A stretch of DNA of 23,532 nucleotides from Clostridia bacterium. Its GTDB lineage: Bacteria > Bacillota > Clostridia > Oscillospirales > Acutalibacteraceae. Positions 1 to 7,783 of the stretch are shown here, piece after piece. How positions within the stretch are numbered: position 1 is the first letter of the stretch; each line of letters begins with the position of its first letter. The stretch lies in NCBI GenBank assembly GCA_900766585.1, contig CAAFVV010000048.1:1-23532 (forward strand). Direction: 5' to 3'. A model generated the notes under the pieces. It was not told the origin of the DNA, made no database searches, and saw nothing but the letters and a program-made list of their open reading frames with translations. Position numbers and translations under genes: made by a program.

Positions 1-239
1 GCGGGCTTGTCTTGCGTCCTTGCCGCTTTGGCGTAATTCCTCTGCGCAAGCGGGTTAAGCAGTGTCGCAGGCGGATTTGTGCTTACCCCAAAAAATCTGC
101 CGTCGGCTTGAGGGGGCAGCGGAAGTACTTTTGCAGGAAAAGCTGGCTGTATTACAGCATTGAAGAATTTCCTTCCCCTTTTATTTGGGGCATATCTATG
201 TACATCACAGAGTTTTTTGCAATTCTTTCGGCGTTCCTC
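1..239. other. Upstream region with no recognised gene
   Basis: No gene is recognised here. A plus-strand frame stays open into miaB, but it is arginine-rich with no recognisable motif and no ribosome binding site, so I do not annotate it. On the minus strand one frame is open from about 285 to base 1 without an ATG; it could be chance or the end of a gene outside the window. Small dyads are visible: a 13-base palindrome GCTGTA-T-TACAGC at 146-158 and CTTTT/AAAAG arms at 128-142. Neither is followed by a T-tract, so neither looks like a terminator. The stretch is less GC-rich than the genes that follow. Confidence 0.4.
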
Positions 240-268
240 TTGCAACGGAGGCGAAAATTTGGTATACT
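240..268 (+). promoter_or_regulatory. Sigma-A type promoter upstream of miaB
   Basis: A -35 box TTGCAA (240-245, four of six consensus bases) and a -10 box TATACT (263-268, five of six) are separated by exactly 17 bases. Transcription would start near 275, leaving a leader of about 43 bases before the miaB ATG at 318. It is the only good promoter seen upstream of miaB and probably serves the whole miaB-ricA-mutS-mutL-miaA run. Confidence 0.65.
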
Positions 269-317
269 GAACAGTGGATTCGTGTCAGCGGACGCGGATC
301 AGAAAGGATACCAAGCT

Positions 318-1718
318 ATGGCAAAACAGATCACTGTCTCTCCCGAAGAGCTGGCAGCGCAGCAGCAGTTTGTGCACCGTGTGCGGGAGTATTACCGGGT
401 GGGCGACCGCCCGTCTCCGCTGGCACTTGTCCGCACCTACGGCTGCCAGCAGAATGTGTCCGATTCCGAGCATATCAAGGGGCTTCTGGCGGATATGGGC
501 TTCGGCTTCACCGAGGATCCCGCCGAGGCGGATCTGGTACTCTTTAACACCTGCGCCGTGCGGGAGCATGCGGAGGATCGCGTGTTTGGCAACATCGGGG
601 CGCTCAAATCCTATAAAACGCGGCGCCCGGGGATGATCCTCGGGGTGTGCGGCTGCATGGTGCAGCAGGAGCATATCACGGAAAAGCTGAAAAAGAGCTA
701 CCCGTATGTGGATCTGATCTTCGGCACCCATGTGATGCACCGCCTGCCCGAGCTTTTGTGGCAGGTGCTGACAAGCGGCAGGCGCGTGAGCGAGATCCCC
801 GACAGCGCGGGCGTGATCGCCGAGGGCCTGCCTGTTTACCGTGACGGCGGCGTGAAGGGCTGGCTGCCCATCATGTACGGGTGCAATAATTTCTGCAGCT
901 ACTGTATTGTCCCGTATGTGCGCGGGCGGGAGCGCAGCCGCGACCCCGAGGCGGTGGTCGAGGAGGCGCGGCAGATGGTTGCGGCGGGCTATAAGGAGAT
1001 CACGCTGCTCGGGCAAAACGTCAATTCCTATGGTCGCGGCACGGCGGTGGATTTTCCGGAGCTTCTGCGCCGCGTCAATGCGATCGACGGGGATTTTCTG
1101 ATCCGCTTTATGACGTCCCACCCGAAGGATGCGACGGATGAGCTGTTTGCGGCGATCGCCGAGTGCCAGAAGGTGTCGCGGCACATCCATCTGCCGTTTC
1201 AGTCGGGCAGCGACCGTATTTTAAAGCAGATGAACCGCGGCTATACCCATGACCGCTATCTCGACCGGATCCGCACCGCCAGACGGCTGGTTCCCGACGC
1301 CGCGTTTACGAGCGATGTGATCGTCGGATTCCCCGGCGAGACGCGTGAGGACTTTGAGGAGACGCTGCGGCTGATCCGCGAGGTGGAATTTGTTTCGCTG
1401 TATACGTTTATCTACTCCCCGCGGGAGGGAACGCCGGCGGCAAAGCTGCCGGATCCGACTCCGGCGGAGACCAAGACCAAATGGTTCCGTGAGATGACGG
1501 CGCTGCAGGAGTCCATTGCCGCCAAACGGCAGGCGTCCCGTGTTGGTACGGTGCATCAGGCGCTGCTGGAATCGGCGGCGGACGGCGTTATCGAGGCGCG
1601 GCTGAACGACAATACGGTCGTGCGCGTGCCGGGTGATGCTGCGCGGCTCGGGCAGACCGTTTCGGTGCGGATCACCGAGGCAAAGAACTTTGTCAGCTTC
1701 GGAGAAATCGTGGAATAA
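318..1718 (+). CDS. miaB: tRNA-2-methylthio-N6-dimethylallyladenosine synthase (MiaB)
   Basis: Radical-SAM methylthiotransferase that adds a methylthio group to i6A37 of tRNAs reading UNN codons, using two [4Fe-4S] clusters. From the ATG at 318 the protein has 466 residues, normal for MiaB. The N-terminal MTTase domain carries the three cluster cysteines C43 (in YGCQQN), C79 (in NTCAVRE) and C113 (in GCMVQQ). The radical-SAM CxxxCxxC is C189, C193 and C196 (GCNNFCSYC). A TRAM-like RNA-binding segment ends the protein. The frame is open upstream to base 12, but the AGAAAGGA ribosome binding site at 301-308 and loss of homology-like sequence before it favour 318. MiaA, which makes its i6A substrate, is encoded at 6819-7751 in the same run. 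The ymcB-ymcA-...-mutS-mutL order of Bacillus is preserved. Confidence 0.96.
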   Translation: MAKQITVSPEELAAQQQFVHRVREYYRVGDRPSPLALVRTYGCQQNVSDSEHIKGLLADMGFGFTEDPAEADLVLFNTCAVREHAEDRVFGNIGALKSYKTRRPGMILGVCGCMVQQEHITEKLKKSYPYVDLIFGTHVMHRLPELLWQVLTSGRRVSEIPDSAGVIAEGLPVYRDGGVKGWLPIMYGCNNFCSYCIVPYVRGRERSRDPEAVVEEARQMVAAGYKEITLLGQNVNSYGRGTAVDFPELLRRVNAIDGDFLIRFMTSHPKDATDELFAAIAECQKVSRHIHLPFQSGSDRILKQMNRGYTHDRYLDRIRTARRLVPDAAFTSDVIVGFPGETREDFEETLRLIREVEFVSLYTFIYSPREGTPAAKLPDPTPAETKTKWFREMTALQESIAAKRQASRVGTVHQALLESAADGVIEARLNDNTVVRVPGDAARLGQTVSVRITEAKNFVSFGEIVE

Positions 1719-1743
1719 ATCATAGAATAAGGAGAATAAAAAT

Positions 1744-2154
1744 ATGGATCAGCTGATCGAAATGGCGAAGGAAATGGGCGAAGCGATTCAGATGGACGAG
1801 CGGTTTATTCGTACGCAGATGGCACAGGCCGCTGCAGACGACGACGAAGCGCTTCAGGGGATGATCGGCGAGTTCAACCTGAAACGGCTCGCGGTCAACA
1901 ACGAATACGGCAAGGACGAAAAGGACGAGCAGAAGATCGCCGCACTCAACGAGGAGCTGCACGCAATCTATGCCCGGCTGATGGAAAATCCGCACATGAA
2001 GGCGTATCAGGAGGCGAAGACCGAACTGGACGCCGTGATGGGGCGCATAAACCGCATTCTGATGCTGTCGGCACAGGGCGAGGATCCCGACAGTGCCGAT
2101 ACGGAAAACGCAGGCTGCAGTGGCAACTGCGGCGCCTGCGGCGGCTGCCACTGA
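1744..2154 (+). CDS. RicA/YlbF-family protein with C-terminal cysteine cluster
   Basis: A 136-residue, mostly helical, charged protein of the YlbF/YmcA (RicF/RicA) family. In Bacillus subtilis RicA, RicF and RicT form a complex that promotes maturation of mRNAs by RNase Y and has been reported to bind [4Fe-4S] clusters. The gene sits directly after miaB and before mutS, the position of ricA (ymcA) in Bacillus, which supports the assignment. The last 12 residues, CSGNCGACGGCH, hold four cysteines (C125, C129, C132, C135) in a Cx3Cx2Cx2C pattern, a plausible iron-sulfur or zinc ligand set. A clear ribosome binding site AAGGAG (1729-1734) precedes the ATG. Which paralogue this is (RicA or RicF) cannot be settled from the sequence, so no symbol is given. 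Confidence 0.8.
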   Translation: MDQLIEMAKEMGEAIQMDERFIRTQMAQAAADDDEALQGMIGEFNLKRLAVNNEYGKDEKDEQKIAALNEELHAIYARLMENPHMKAYQEAKTELDAVMGRINRILMLSAQGEDPDSADTENAGCSGNCGACGGCH

Positions 2155-2200
2155 CGGAAGAAGAAAAGCGGCGCGCGAATTCGGACAAGGACGTGAGAGC

Positions 2201-4810
2201 ATGGCGGATTTCACCCCCATGATGAAGCAGTATTTCGAGATCAAAAAGCAGCACGAGAATTGCATCCTCTTTTTTCGTCTCGGCGATTTCTACGAGATGT
2301 TTTTCGACGATGCCAAGCTCGCGTCGCAGGAGCTGGAGCTGACGCTGACCGGACGGGACTGCGGACAGGAGGAGCGCGCGCCGATGTGCGGCGTGCCGTT
2401 CCACAGCTATGAATCCTATGTCGCGCGACTGGTCGCCAAGGGCTATAAGGTGGCGATCTGTGAGCAAACCGAGGACCCCGCCAAGGCGCAGGGACTGGTC
2501 AAGCGGGATGTGATCCGCATCATCACGCCCGGCACCGTGATCGAAGGCTCCATGCTGGACGAGGCGAAGAACAACTACCTCGCCGTGATCCGGCTGGAGA
2601 GCCGGAAGCGGGCGGGGCTGTGCTTTGTGGACTGCTCGACCGGCGATCTGCAGGCGACGATGCTTTCCGGCGAGGATGTGCCGCTGCGGATTACAAACGA
2701 GCTGGCGCGGTTTTCGCCGAGTGAGGTGCTGATTGACGCGAAAGCGGAAAAAGAGCCGCAGCTGCAGAGCTTTTTCAAAAACCGTATGCGGGTGGAGCCT
2801 GAGGTGAAGCCGGAGGAGTATTTTGCCCCCGCAGACTGCGAGGCGCGGGTGCTGTCGCAGTTTCACAGAACCGATCTCGGCGAGCTGGGACTTGCCGACC
2901 GCGCGCCGGCCGTGTGCGCGCTCGGCTGCGCGCTGCGCTATCTCGGCGAGACGCAGATGGGCGGACTTGATCGGCTGAACACCGTGAACGTGTATTCCGA
3001 TGTGCAGTTCATGCGTCTCGACCTGACGGCGCGGCGCAATCTGGAGCTGCTCGAGACCATGCGCAATAAGGAGAAGCGCGGCTCATTGCTCGGTGTGCTG
3101 GATCGCACCGGCACGGCGATGGGCAAGCGCCTGATCCGCAGCTGGATTGAGCAGCCGCTCATCAACCCGGCGCAGATCACTGCGCGACTCAACGCCGTGC
3201 GGGAGCTGACGGACGACCCCATGCTGCGCGGCGATCTGCGGAATATGATCGCGGGCATCTATGACCTTGAACGTATCATGACCCGTATCGTCTACGGCAG
3301 CGCCAACGCGAAGGAGCTGCGCTCCCTGTGCGATACGCTCGGGCGGATCGGTCCGATCCGCGAGCGGCTGCAGGCGGTCAAAAGCCGGCTTTTGCAGGAT
3401 ATTATGCAGCGCATGGATCCGCTCGACGATGTGCGTGATCTGCTCGATCGCGCCATTGCCGAGGATCCGCCCTTCTCCGTGCGGGAGGGCGGGCTGATCC
3501 GCGAGGGCTTTAACGAAGAAATTGACGGGCTGAACCATGATATGAAGGACGGCAAGGGCATCATCTCCCGCGTCGAGGCGTCCGAAAAGGAGAAAACCGG
3601 CATCCGCAACCTGAAGGTCGGCTACAACCGCGTGTTCGGTTATTACATAGAGGTGTCCCACGCCTACACCGGCGAGGTGCCGGAAAACTATATCCGCAAG
3701 CAGACGCTCGCAAATGCCGAGCGCTATATCACGCAGGAACTGAAGGAGCTGGAGGCGCGTGTGCTCGGTGCGCACGACCGCGTTGTTGCGCTGGAATATC
3801 AGGTGTTCTGCGATGTGCGCACCAAGGTAGCGGGGGAGCTGCACCGGATCCAGCAGACGGCGACGGCGGTCGCGGAGACCGATGCGCTGTGTTCGTTTGC
3901 CGAAACGGCGTTTCGGCAGCACTACTGCTGCCCCGAGGTGGACCTCTGCGGGCAGATCGACATCAAAAACGGGCGGCATCCGGTGGTTGAGGCATTGTCG
4001 GACGAGCCGTTTGTGCCCAACGACGTCTATTTAGACCGCGGTGATAACCGCGTGGCGATCCTGACCGGACCAAATATGGCGGGTAAATCCACCTATATGC
4101 GGCAGACGGCGCTCATCGTGCTGATGGCGCAGATCGGCAGCTTTGTTCCGGCGGAGAGCGCGCATATCGGCATTGTGGACAGCATCTTCACGCGCGTCGG
4201 CGCTTCGGATGATCTCGCTTCGGGGCAGTCCACATTTATGGTGGAGATGAACGAGGTGGCCTCCATCCTCAAAAATGCGACGGCGGAAAGTCTGGTCATC
4301 TTCGACGAGATCGGACGCGGCACTTCGACGTTTGACGGCATGAGCATCGCCCGCGCGGTGCTGGAATATGTGGCGGATCCGAAAAAGGTGGGCGCAAAAA
4401 CGCTGTTTGCCACCCATTATCACGAGCTGACCGTGATGGAGGAGATCCCCGGACTGAAAAACTACAGCGTCGCGGTCAAAAAACGGGGAGACGATATCAC
4501 GTTCCTGCGCCGTATCGTCCGCGGACCGGCGGACGACAGCTACGGCATTGAGGTCGCGAAGCTCGCCGGGATACCGGACGCGGTCGTTTTGCGGGCGCGG
4601 GAGATTCTGCGCGGCATTGAAGCGGGAGACGGGGAGACACCCCGCCCGGCGCCGCGTGCCGCACAGACGGAGGATGTGCCGGAGCAGCTGTCACTGCTGT
4701 CGGCGGAGGACCCGATCGTGAAAAGACTGCGGGAGCTGGACGTCAACACGCTGACGCCGATCGAGGCACTGCAGGAGCTGTATGCGCTCTGTCAGCAGGC
4801 AAAGGGATAA
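2201..4810 (+). CDS. mutS: DNA mismatch repair protein MutS
   Basis: Mismatch-recognition ATPase that starts DNA mismatch repair with MutL. From ATG 2201 it is 869 residues, the usual length. The mismatch-reading Phe-x-Glu motif is F30-Y31-E32 (in GDFYEMF). The C-terminal ATPase has Walker A GPNMAGKST (623-631), Walker B with D702-E703 (VIFDEIGRGTSTFDG) and the downstream FATHYHEL switch. A beta-clamp binding motif QLSLL lies at 829-833 near the C-terminus, close to the known QLSLF. The frame is open back to 2093, but that stretch overlaps the ricA-like tail and is low-complexity alanine; 2201 begins MADFTPMMKQYF, as expected for MutS. The ribosome binding site is weak (AAGGA near 2186), so translation may be coupled to the upstream gene. 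mutL follows after 24 bases. Confidence 0.97.
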   Translation: MADFTPMMKQYFEIKKQHENCILFFRLGDFYEMFFDDAKLASQELELTLTGRDCGQEERAPMCGVPFHSYESYVARLVAKGYKVAICEQTEDPAKAQGLVKRDVIRIITPGTVIEGSMLDEAKNNYLAVIRLESRKRAGLCFVDCSTGDLQATMLSGEDVPLRITNELARFSPSEVLIDAKAEKEPQLQSFFKNRMRVEPEVKPEEYFAPADCEARVLSQFHRTDLGELGLADRAPAVCALGCALRYLGETQMGGLDRLNTVNVYSDVQFMRLDLTARRNLELLETMRNKEKRGSLLGVLDRTGTAMGKRLIRSWIEQPLINPAQITARLNAVRELTDDPMLRGDLRNMIAGIYDLERIMTRIVYGSANAKELRSLCDTLGRIGPIRERLQAVKSRLLQDIMQRMDPLDDVRDLLDRAIAEDPPFSVREGGLIREGFNEEIDGLNHDMKDGKGIISRVEASEKEKTGIRNLKVGYNRVFGYYIEVSHAYTGEVPENYIRKQTLANAERYITQELKELEARVLGAHDRVVALEYQVFCDVRTKVAGELHRIQQTATAVAETDALCSFAETAFRQHYCCPEVDLCGQIDIKNGRHPVVEALSDEPFVPNDVYLDRGDNRVAILTGPNMAGKSTYMRQTALIVLMAQIGSFVPAESAHIGIVDSIFTRVGASDDLASGQSTFMVEMNEVASILKNATAESLVIFDEIGRGTSTFDGMSIARAVLEYVADPKKVGAKTLFATHYHELTVMEEIPGLKNYSVAVKKRGDDITFLRRIVRGPADDSYGIEVAKLAGIPDAVVLRAREILRGIEAGDGETPRPAPRAAQTEDVPEQLSLLSAEDPIVKRLRELDVNTLTPIEALQELYALCQQAKG

Positions 4811-4834
4811 CGGATCGAAAGGGAGGCGACGGAA

Positions 4835-6814
4835 TTGGCGAAAATACAGGTGCTTGAGCGTCATGTGGCGGAGCTGATTGCCGCCGGTGAGGTCGTGGAG
4901 CGTCCCTCCTCGGTCATCAAGGAGCTGTTTGAAAACGCGGTGGACGCCGGTTCGTCCCGTGTGACGGTGGAAATTCAAAACGGCGGCGTGACATATATGT
5001 CCGTGACCGACGACGGCTGCGGCATCGCCGCCGAGGATGTGCCGACGGCATTTCTGCGCCATGCCACCAGCAAGGTGCGCACGGAGGAGGATCTGACCGC
5101 CATCGGCACGCTTGGCTTCCGCGGCGAGGCGCTTGCCTCAGTGGCGGCGGTATCCCGCGTGGAGCTGCTGACCGCGGCGGAGGGGGAGCCGTGTGGTACC
5201 CGCTACCGCATCGAGGGCGGCGACGAGGTGCTAAACGAGGAGGCGGCGCGTCCGCGCGGCACGACGATCGTCGTGCGGGATCTGTTTTACAATGTCCCTG
5301 CCCGCATGAAATTTCTGAAAAAGGACGTCGGCGAGGGCAACGCCGTTTCCGGCGTCATGGAGCGGCTGGCGCTGTCCCATCCGGAGGTGTCGGTGCGTTT
5401 TGTGCGGGACGGCCGCGAGGAATTCCTCACGCCGGGCAACGGCGACCTTAAAGGGGCGGTCTATGCTGTTTTGGGGCGGGAATTCACCGCTTCGCTGATC
5501 CCGGTTGACTACACGTTAAACGGCGTTTCGGTGTCGGGCTATATCGGCAAGCCGTCGGCGAGCCGCGCCAACCGCACGATGCAGCAGTTTTATATCAACG
5601 GGCGGTATGTCAAGTCAAAAACCATGATGGCGGCGCTCGAGCAGGGGTTTAAGGGCAATCTGATGGTCGGGCGGTTCCCGGTCTGCGTGTTGCAGCTGAC
5701 GATGCCGCCCGAGGCGGTGGACGCCAACGTCCATCCCGCCAAGCTGGAGGTACGCTTTATTCAGGAAAAGCCGGTATTTGACGCGGTGTATTACGGCGTG
5801 CGCTCCGCCCTGAACGCGGGCGACCGCAAGGTGCCGTCTCCCGCCGCGGCGAGACCGCAGGAGACGGAAACGCCGAGGGGGGAGCAGCTGTTTTTCCGCA
5901 CGGCGGAGAAACAGCCGCAGGCGGTTCCCGCTATGGCGGCTCCCGCGGCGGCTTCCACACCGCAGACGCCGCCGCCTGCGGCGCGTTTCGCGGGCAGTGA
6001 GGAGCCGGAGGTTGCCGTGCCGCCCGCCGCGCCGTTTGTAAAGCGGGCGGAGCTGTCGGCAGGGCGTGAGCCGCTGTATCTGCGCGACGCCGTGTCGGGC
6101 AGTGCACCGGCGGTGATCCCCGCGTCGTTGTCTATGCCGGCAAAAGCCGTGTCGGCGCCTGCCGCACCGGCAAAGCCGCCGCAGGCGGAGTCTCTGCCCG
6201 AAAAAACGGAGAGGCAGGAGCCGGAGGTGACGGTATCTGCCGAGCCGGAACGCCCGATCCGCTTTGTCGGCGAGGTGTTCGAGACCTATATTTTGGTCGA
6301 GTACGACGGCGCGCTGTATGTGATCGACAAGCACGCCGCCCATGAGCGGATTTTGTATAACGAGGGACGCGGCGCGGGCGGCGTTGAGCGGCAGCTGCTG
6401 CTTGCGCCGATCTCCGTCCCGCTGCGCCGCGAGGAATATGAGGTGTTGATCGAGGAAAAGGACGCGCTGCTCGCCGCCGGATTTGAGACGGAGGATTTCG
6501 GCGGAAAAACGCTGCTTCTGCGCTCCGTGCCGGTCATTTTGACCGGCTGCGACCCGGTGGACGTTTTGCAGGAGATCGCAGGCGGACTTTTGTCCGGCAA
6601 GCGGGAGATTACCACAGCCAAGCAGGAGTGGATCGCCCATTCCGTCGCCTGCCGCGCCGCCGTGAAGGCGGGCAACAAAAACAGCCCGGAGGAGCTGCTG
6701 GCGCTGGCCAAACGGGTGCTGACCGACGATGCGGTGCGCTACTGCCCCCACGGCCGCCCGGTGTGCTTCCGGCGGACAAAGCGGGAGATCGAAAAGCTGT
6801 TCGGGCGGGTGTAA
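4835..6814 (+). CDS. mutL: DNA mismatch repair endonuclease MutL
   Basis: GHKL ATPase and nicking endonuclease recruited by MutS. It starts at a TTG (4835) after GGGAGG (4821-4826); 659 residues. The N-terminal ATPase shows E30 and N34 (KELFENAVDAGS), DDGCGI and GFRGEAL. Residues about 330-470 form an alanine/proline-rich linker. The C-terminal dimerisation and endonuclease domain has the metal site D498-K-H500-A-A-H-E504, then ACRAAVKAG and CPHGRP, typical of MutL proteins lacking MutH. A beta-clamp motif QxxLxP is present as QLLLAP (520-525). In the DQHA(X)2E(X)4E motif the final Glu position is Asn509, with Glu510 one residue later. miaA begins 4 bases after the stop, so the two are probably translationally coupled. 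Confidence 0.97.
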   Translation: MAKIQVLERHVAELIAAGEVVERPSSVIKELFENAVDAGSSRVTVEIQNGGVTYMSVTDDGCGIAAEDVPTAFLRHATSKVRTEEDLTAIGTLGFRGEALASVAAVSRVELLTAAEGEPCGTRYRIEGGDEVLNEEAARPRGTTIVVRDLFYNVPARMKFLKKDVGEGNAVSGVMERLALSHPEVSVRFVRDGREEFLTPGNGDLKGAVYAVLGREFTASLIPVDYTLNGVSVSGYIGKPSASRANRTMQQFYINGRYVKSKTMMAALEQGFKGNLMVGRFPVCVLQLTMPPEAVDANVHPAKLEVRFIQEKPVFDAVYYGVRSALNAGDRKVPSPAAARPQETETPRGEQLFFRTAEKQPQAVPAMAAPAAASTPQTPPPAARFAGSEEPEVAVPPAAPFVKRAELSAGREPLYLRDAVSGSAPAVIPASLSMPAKAVSAPAAPAKPPQAESLPEKTERQEPEVTVSAEPERPIRFVGEVFETYILVEYDGALYVIDKHAAHERILYNEGRGAGGVERQLLLAPISVPLRREEYEVLIEEKDALLAAGFETEDFGGKTLLLRSVPVILTGCDPVDVLQEIAGGLLSGKREITTAKQEWIAHSVACRAAVKAGNKNSPEELLALAKRVLTDDAVRYCPHGRPVCFRRTKREIEKLFGRV

Positions 6815-6818
6815 GGGC

Positions 6819-7751
6819 ATGGAAAAGCAATTTCTTCCGGTGATCGCGGGGCCGACGGCATCGGGAAAGACCGCGCTTGCCATTGCGCTTGCGAAGGCGC
6901 ACGGCGGCGAGATTATCTCTGCCGATTCCATGCAGATCTACCGTGAGCTGCACATTGCCACCGCCCGTCCGCTCCCTGAGGAGTGGGAGGGGGTGCCGCA
7001 CCATCTTTTGGGGTTTTGGCCGCTGGCCAAACCGTTTTCGGTGGCGGAATATACCCGCCTTGCCCATGCCGCCATCGCGGAAACGGCGGCACGGGGGCGG
7101 CAGCCGATCCTCTGCGGCGGCACGGGCCTGTATATCCGTGCCGTGACGGAGAATCTGCAATTTGCCGACGAGCCGCAGGGCGACCGCGCCGTGCGTGTCC
7201 GCCTGCGCGAGCGGGCGGAGCGCGAGGGCGGCGCGGCGCTGCTTGCCGAGCTTGCCGCCGTGGACCCCGAAACGGCGGCGCGGCTGCATGAAAACGACGT
7301 GGGACGCATTGTGCGCGCTTTGGAGCTGTATACCGTCACGGGGCGCACGCTGACCGAGCAAAACCGCCTTTCGCGGGCGGTTCCCTCGCCCTATCGCGTG
7401 CGCATGCTCGTGCTCGATGCGCGCGACCGCAGCTGGCTGTATGACCGCATTGACCGCCGTGTGGACGCCATGCTGGCAGCAGGACTGCTCAATGAAGCGC
7501 GGCAGGCGCTGACAGTTTCGGCGCCGACGGCGCGGCAGGCGATCGGCTGCAAGGAGCTTGCACCCTATTTTGCGGGCGAGGTTACGCTGGCGGAGGCGGT
7601 GGACAACCTCAAGCGGCAGACCCGCCGCTATGCCAAACGGCAGCTGTCGTGGTTTCACGGCGAGCCGTCGGCGGTGTTTCTGTATGCGGACGATTATCCC
7701 GATGCGCAGGCGCTCGCCGCGGCGGCGGACAAGCTGCTGTTTGCCGATTGA
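6819..7751 (+). CDS. miaA: tRNA dimethylallyltransferase (MiaA)
   Basis: Transfers a dimethylallyl group from DMAPP to N6 of A37 in tRNA, producing the i6A substrate of MiaB. From ATG 6819 it has 310 residues, normal length. The P-loop is GPTASGKT (residues 11-18), followed by DSMQIYREL with the catalytic Asp, GGTGLYIRAV, RALELYTVTG, and a C-terminal QTRRYAKRQLSWF helix that contacts tRNA. A longer frame back to 6729 lies entirely inside mutL and is not credible. The start is 4 bases after the mutL stop, without a strong separate ribosome binding site, suggesting coupling. Placement in the mutS-mutL-miaA run is common in Firmicutes and proteobacteria. Confidence 0.96.
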   Translation: MEKQFLPVIAGPTASGKTALAIALAKAHGGEIISADSMQIYRELHIATARPLPEEWEGVPHHLLGFWPLAKPFSVAEYTRLAHAAIAETAARGRQPILCGGTGLYIRAVTENLQFADEPQGDRAVRVRLRERAEREGGAALLAELAAVDPETAARLHENDVGRIVRALELYTVTGRTLTEQNRLSRAVPSPYRVRMLVLDARDRSWLYDRIDRRVDAMLAAGLLNEARQALTVSAPTARQAIGCKELAPYFAGEVTLAEAVDNLKRQTRRYAKRQLSWFHGEPSAVFLYADDYPDAQALAAAADKLLFAD

Positions 7752-7783
7752 GCAATCAAATCGAATGAAAAGGAGGAAACGGA

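Noticed and set aside
175..190. CCCC/GGGG hairpin as terminator of an upstream gene
   Set aside because: Only 4 bp of stem and no T-tract after it.
12..317. N-terminal extension of the miaB frame
   Set aside because: The extension is arginine-rich without family similarity, crosses a good promoter (240-268), and lacks a ribosome binding site; the ATG at 318 has one and gives a normal MiaB length.
285..1190. Long minus-strand open frame opposite miaB (301 codons)
   Set aside because: It is a shadow of the GC-rich miaB coding strand; composition is His/Arg/Leu-rich with no motif. The same applies to the long minus-strand frames opposite mutS, mutL, miaA, prfA and others.
2093..2200. Earlier mutS start
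   Set aside because: The added 36 residues are low-complexity alanine sequence overlapping the RicA-like cysteine tail; MutS homology begins at 2201.
5615..6931. 438-codon minus-strand frame opposite mutL
   Set aside because: Arginine-rich shadow of a verified gene, with no ribosome binding site or recognisable domain.
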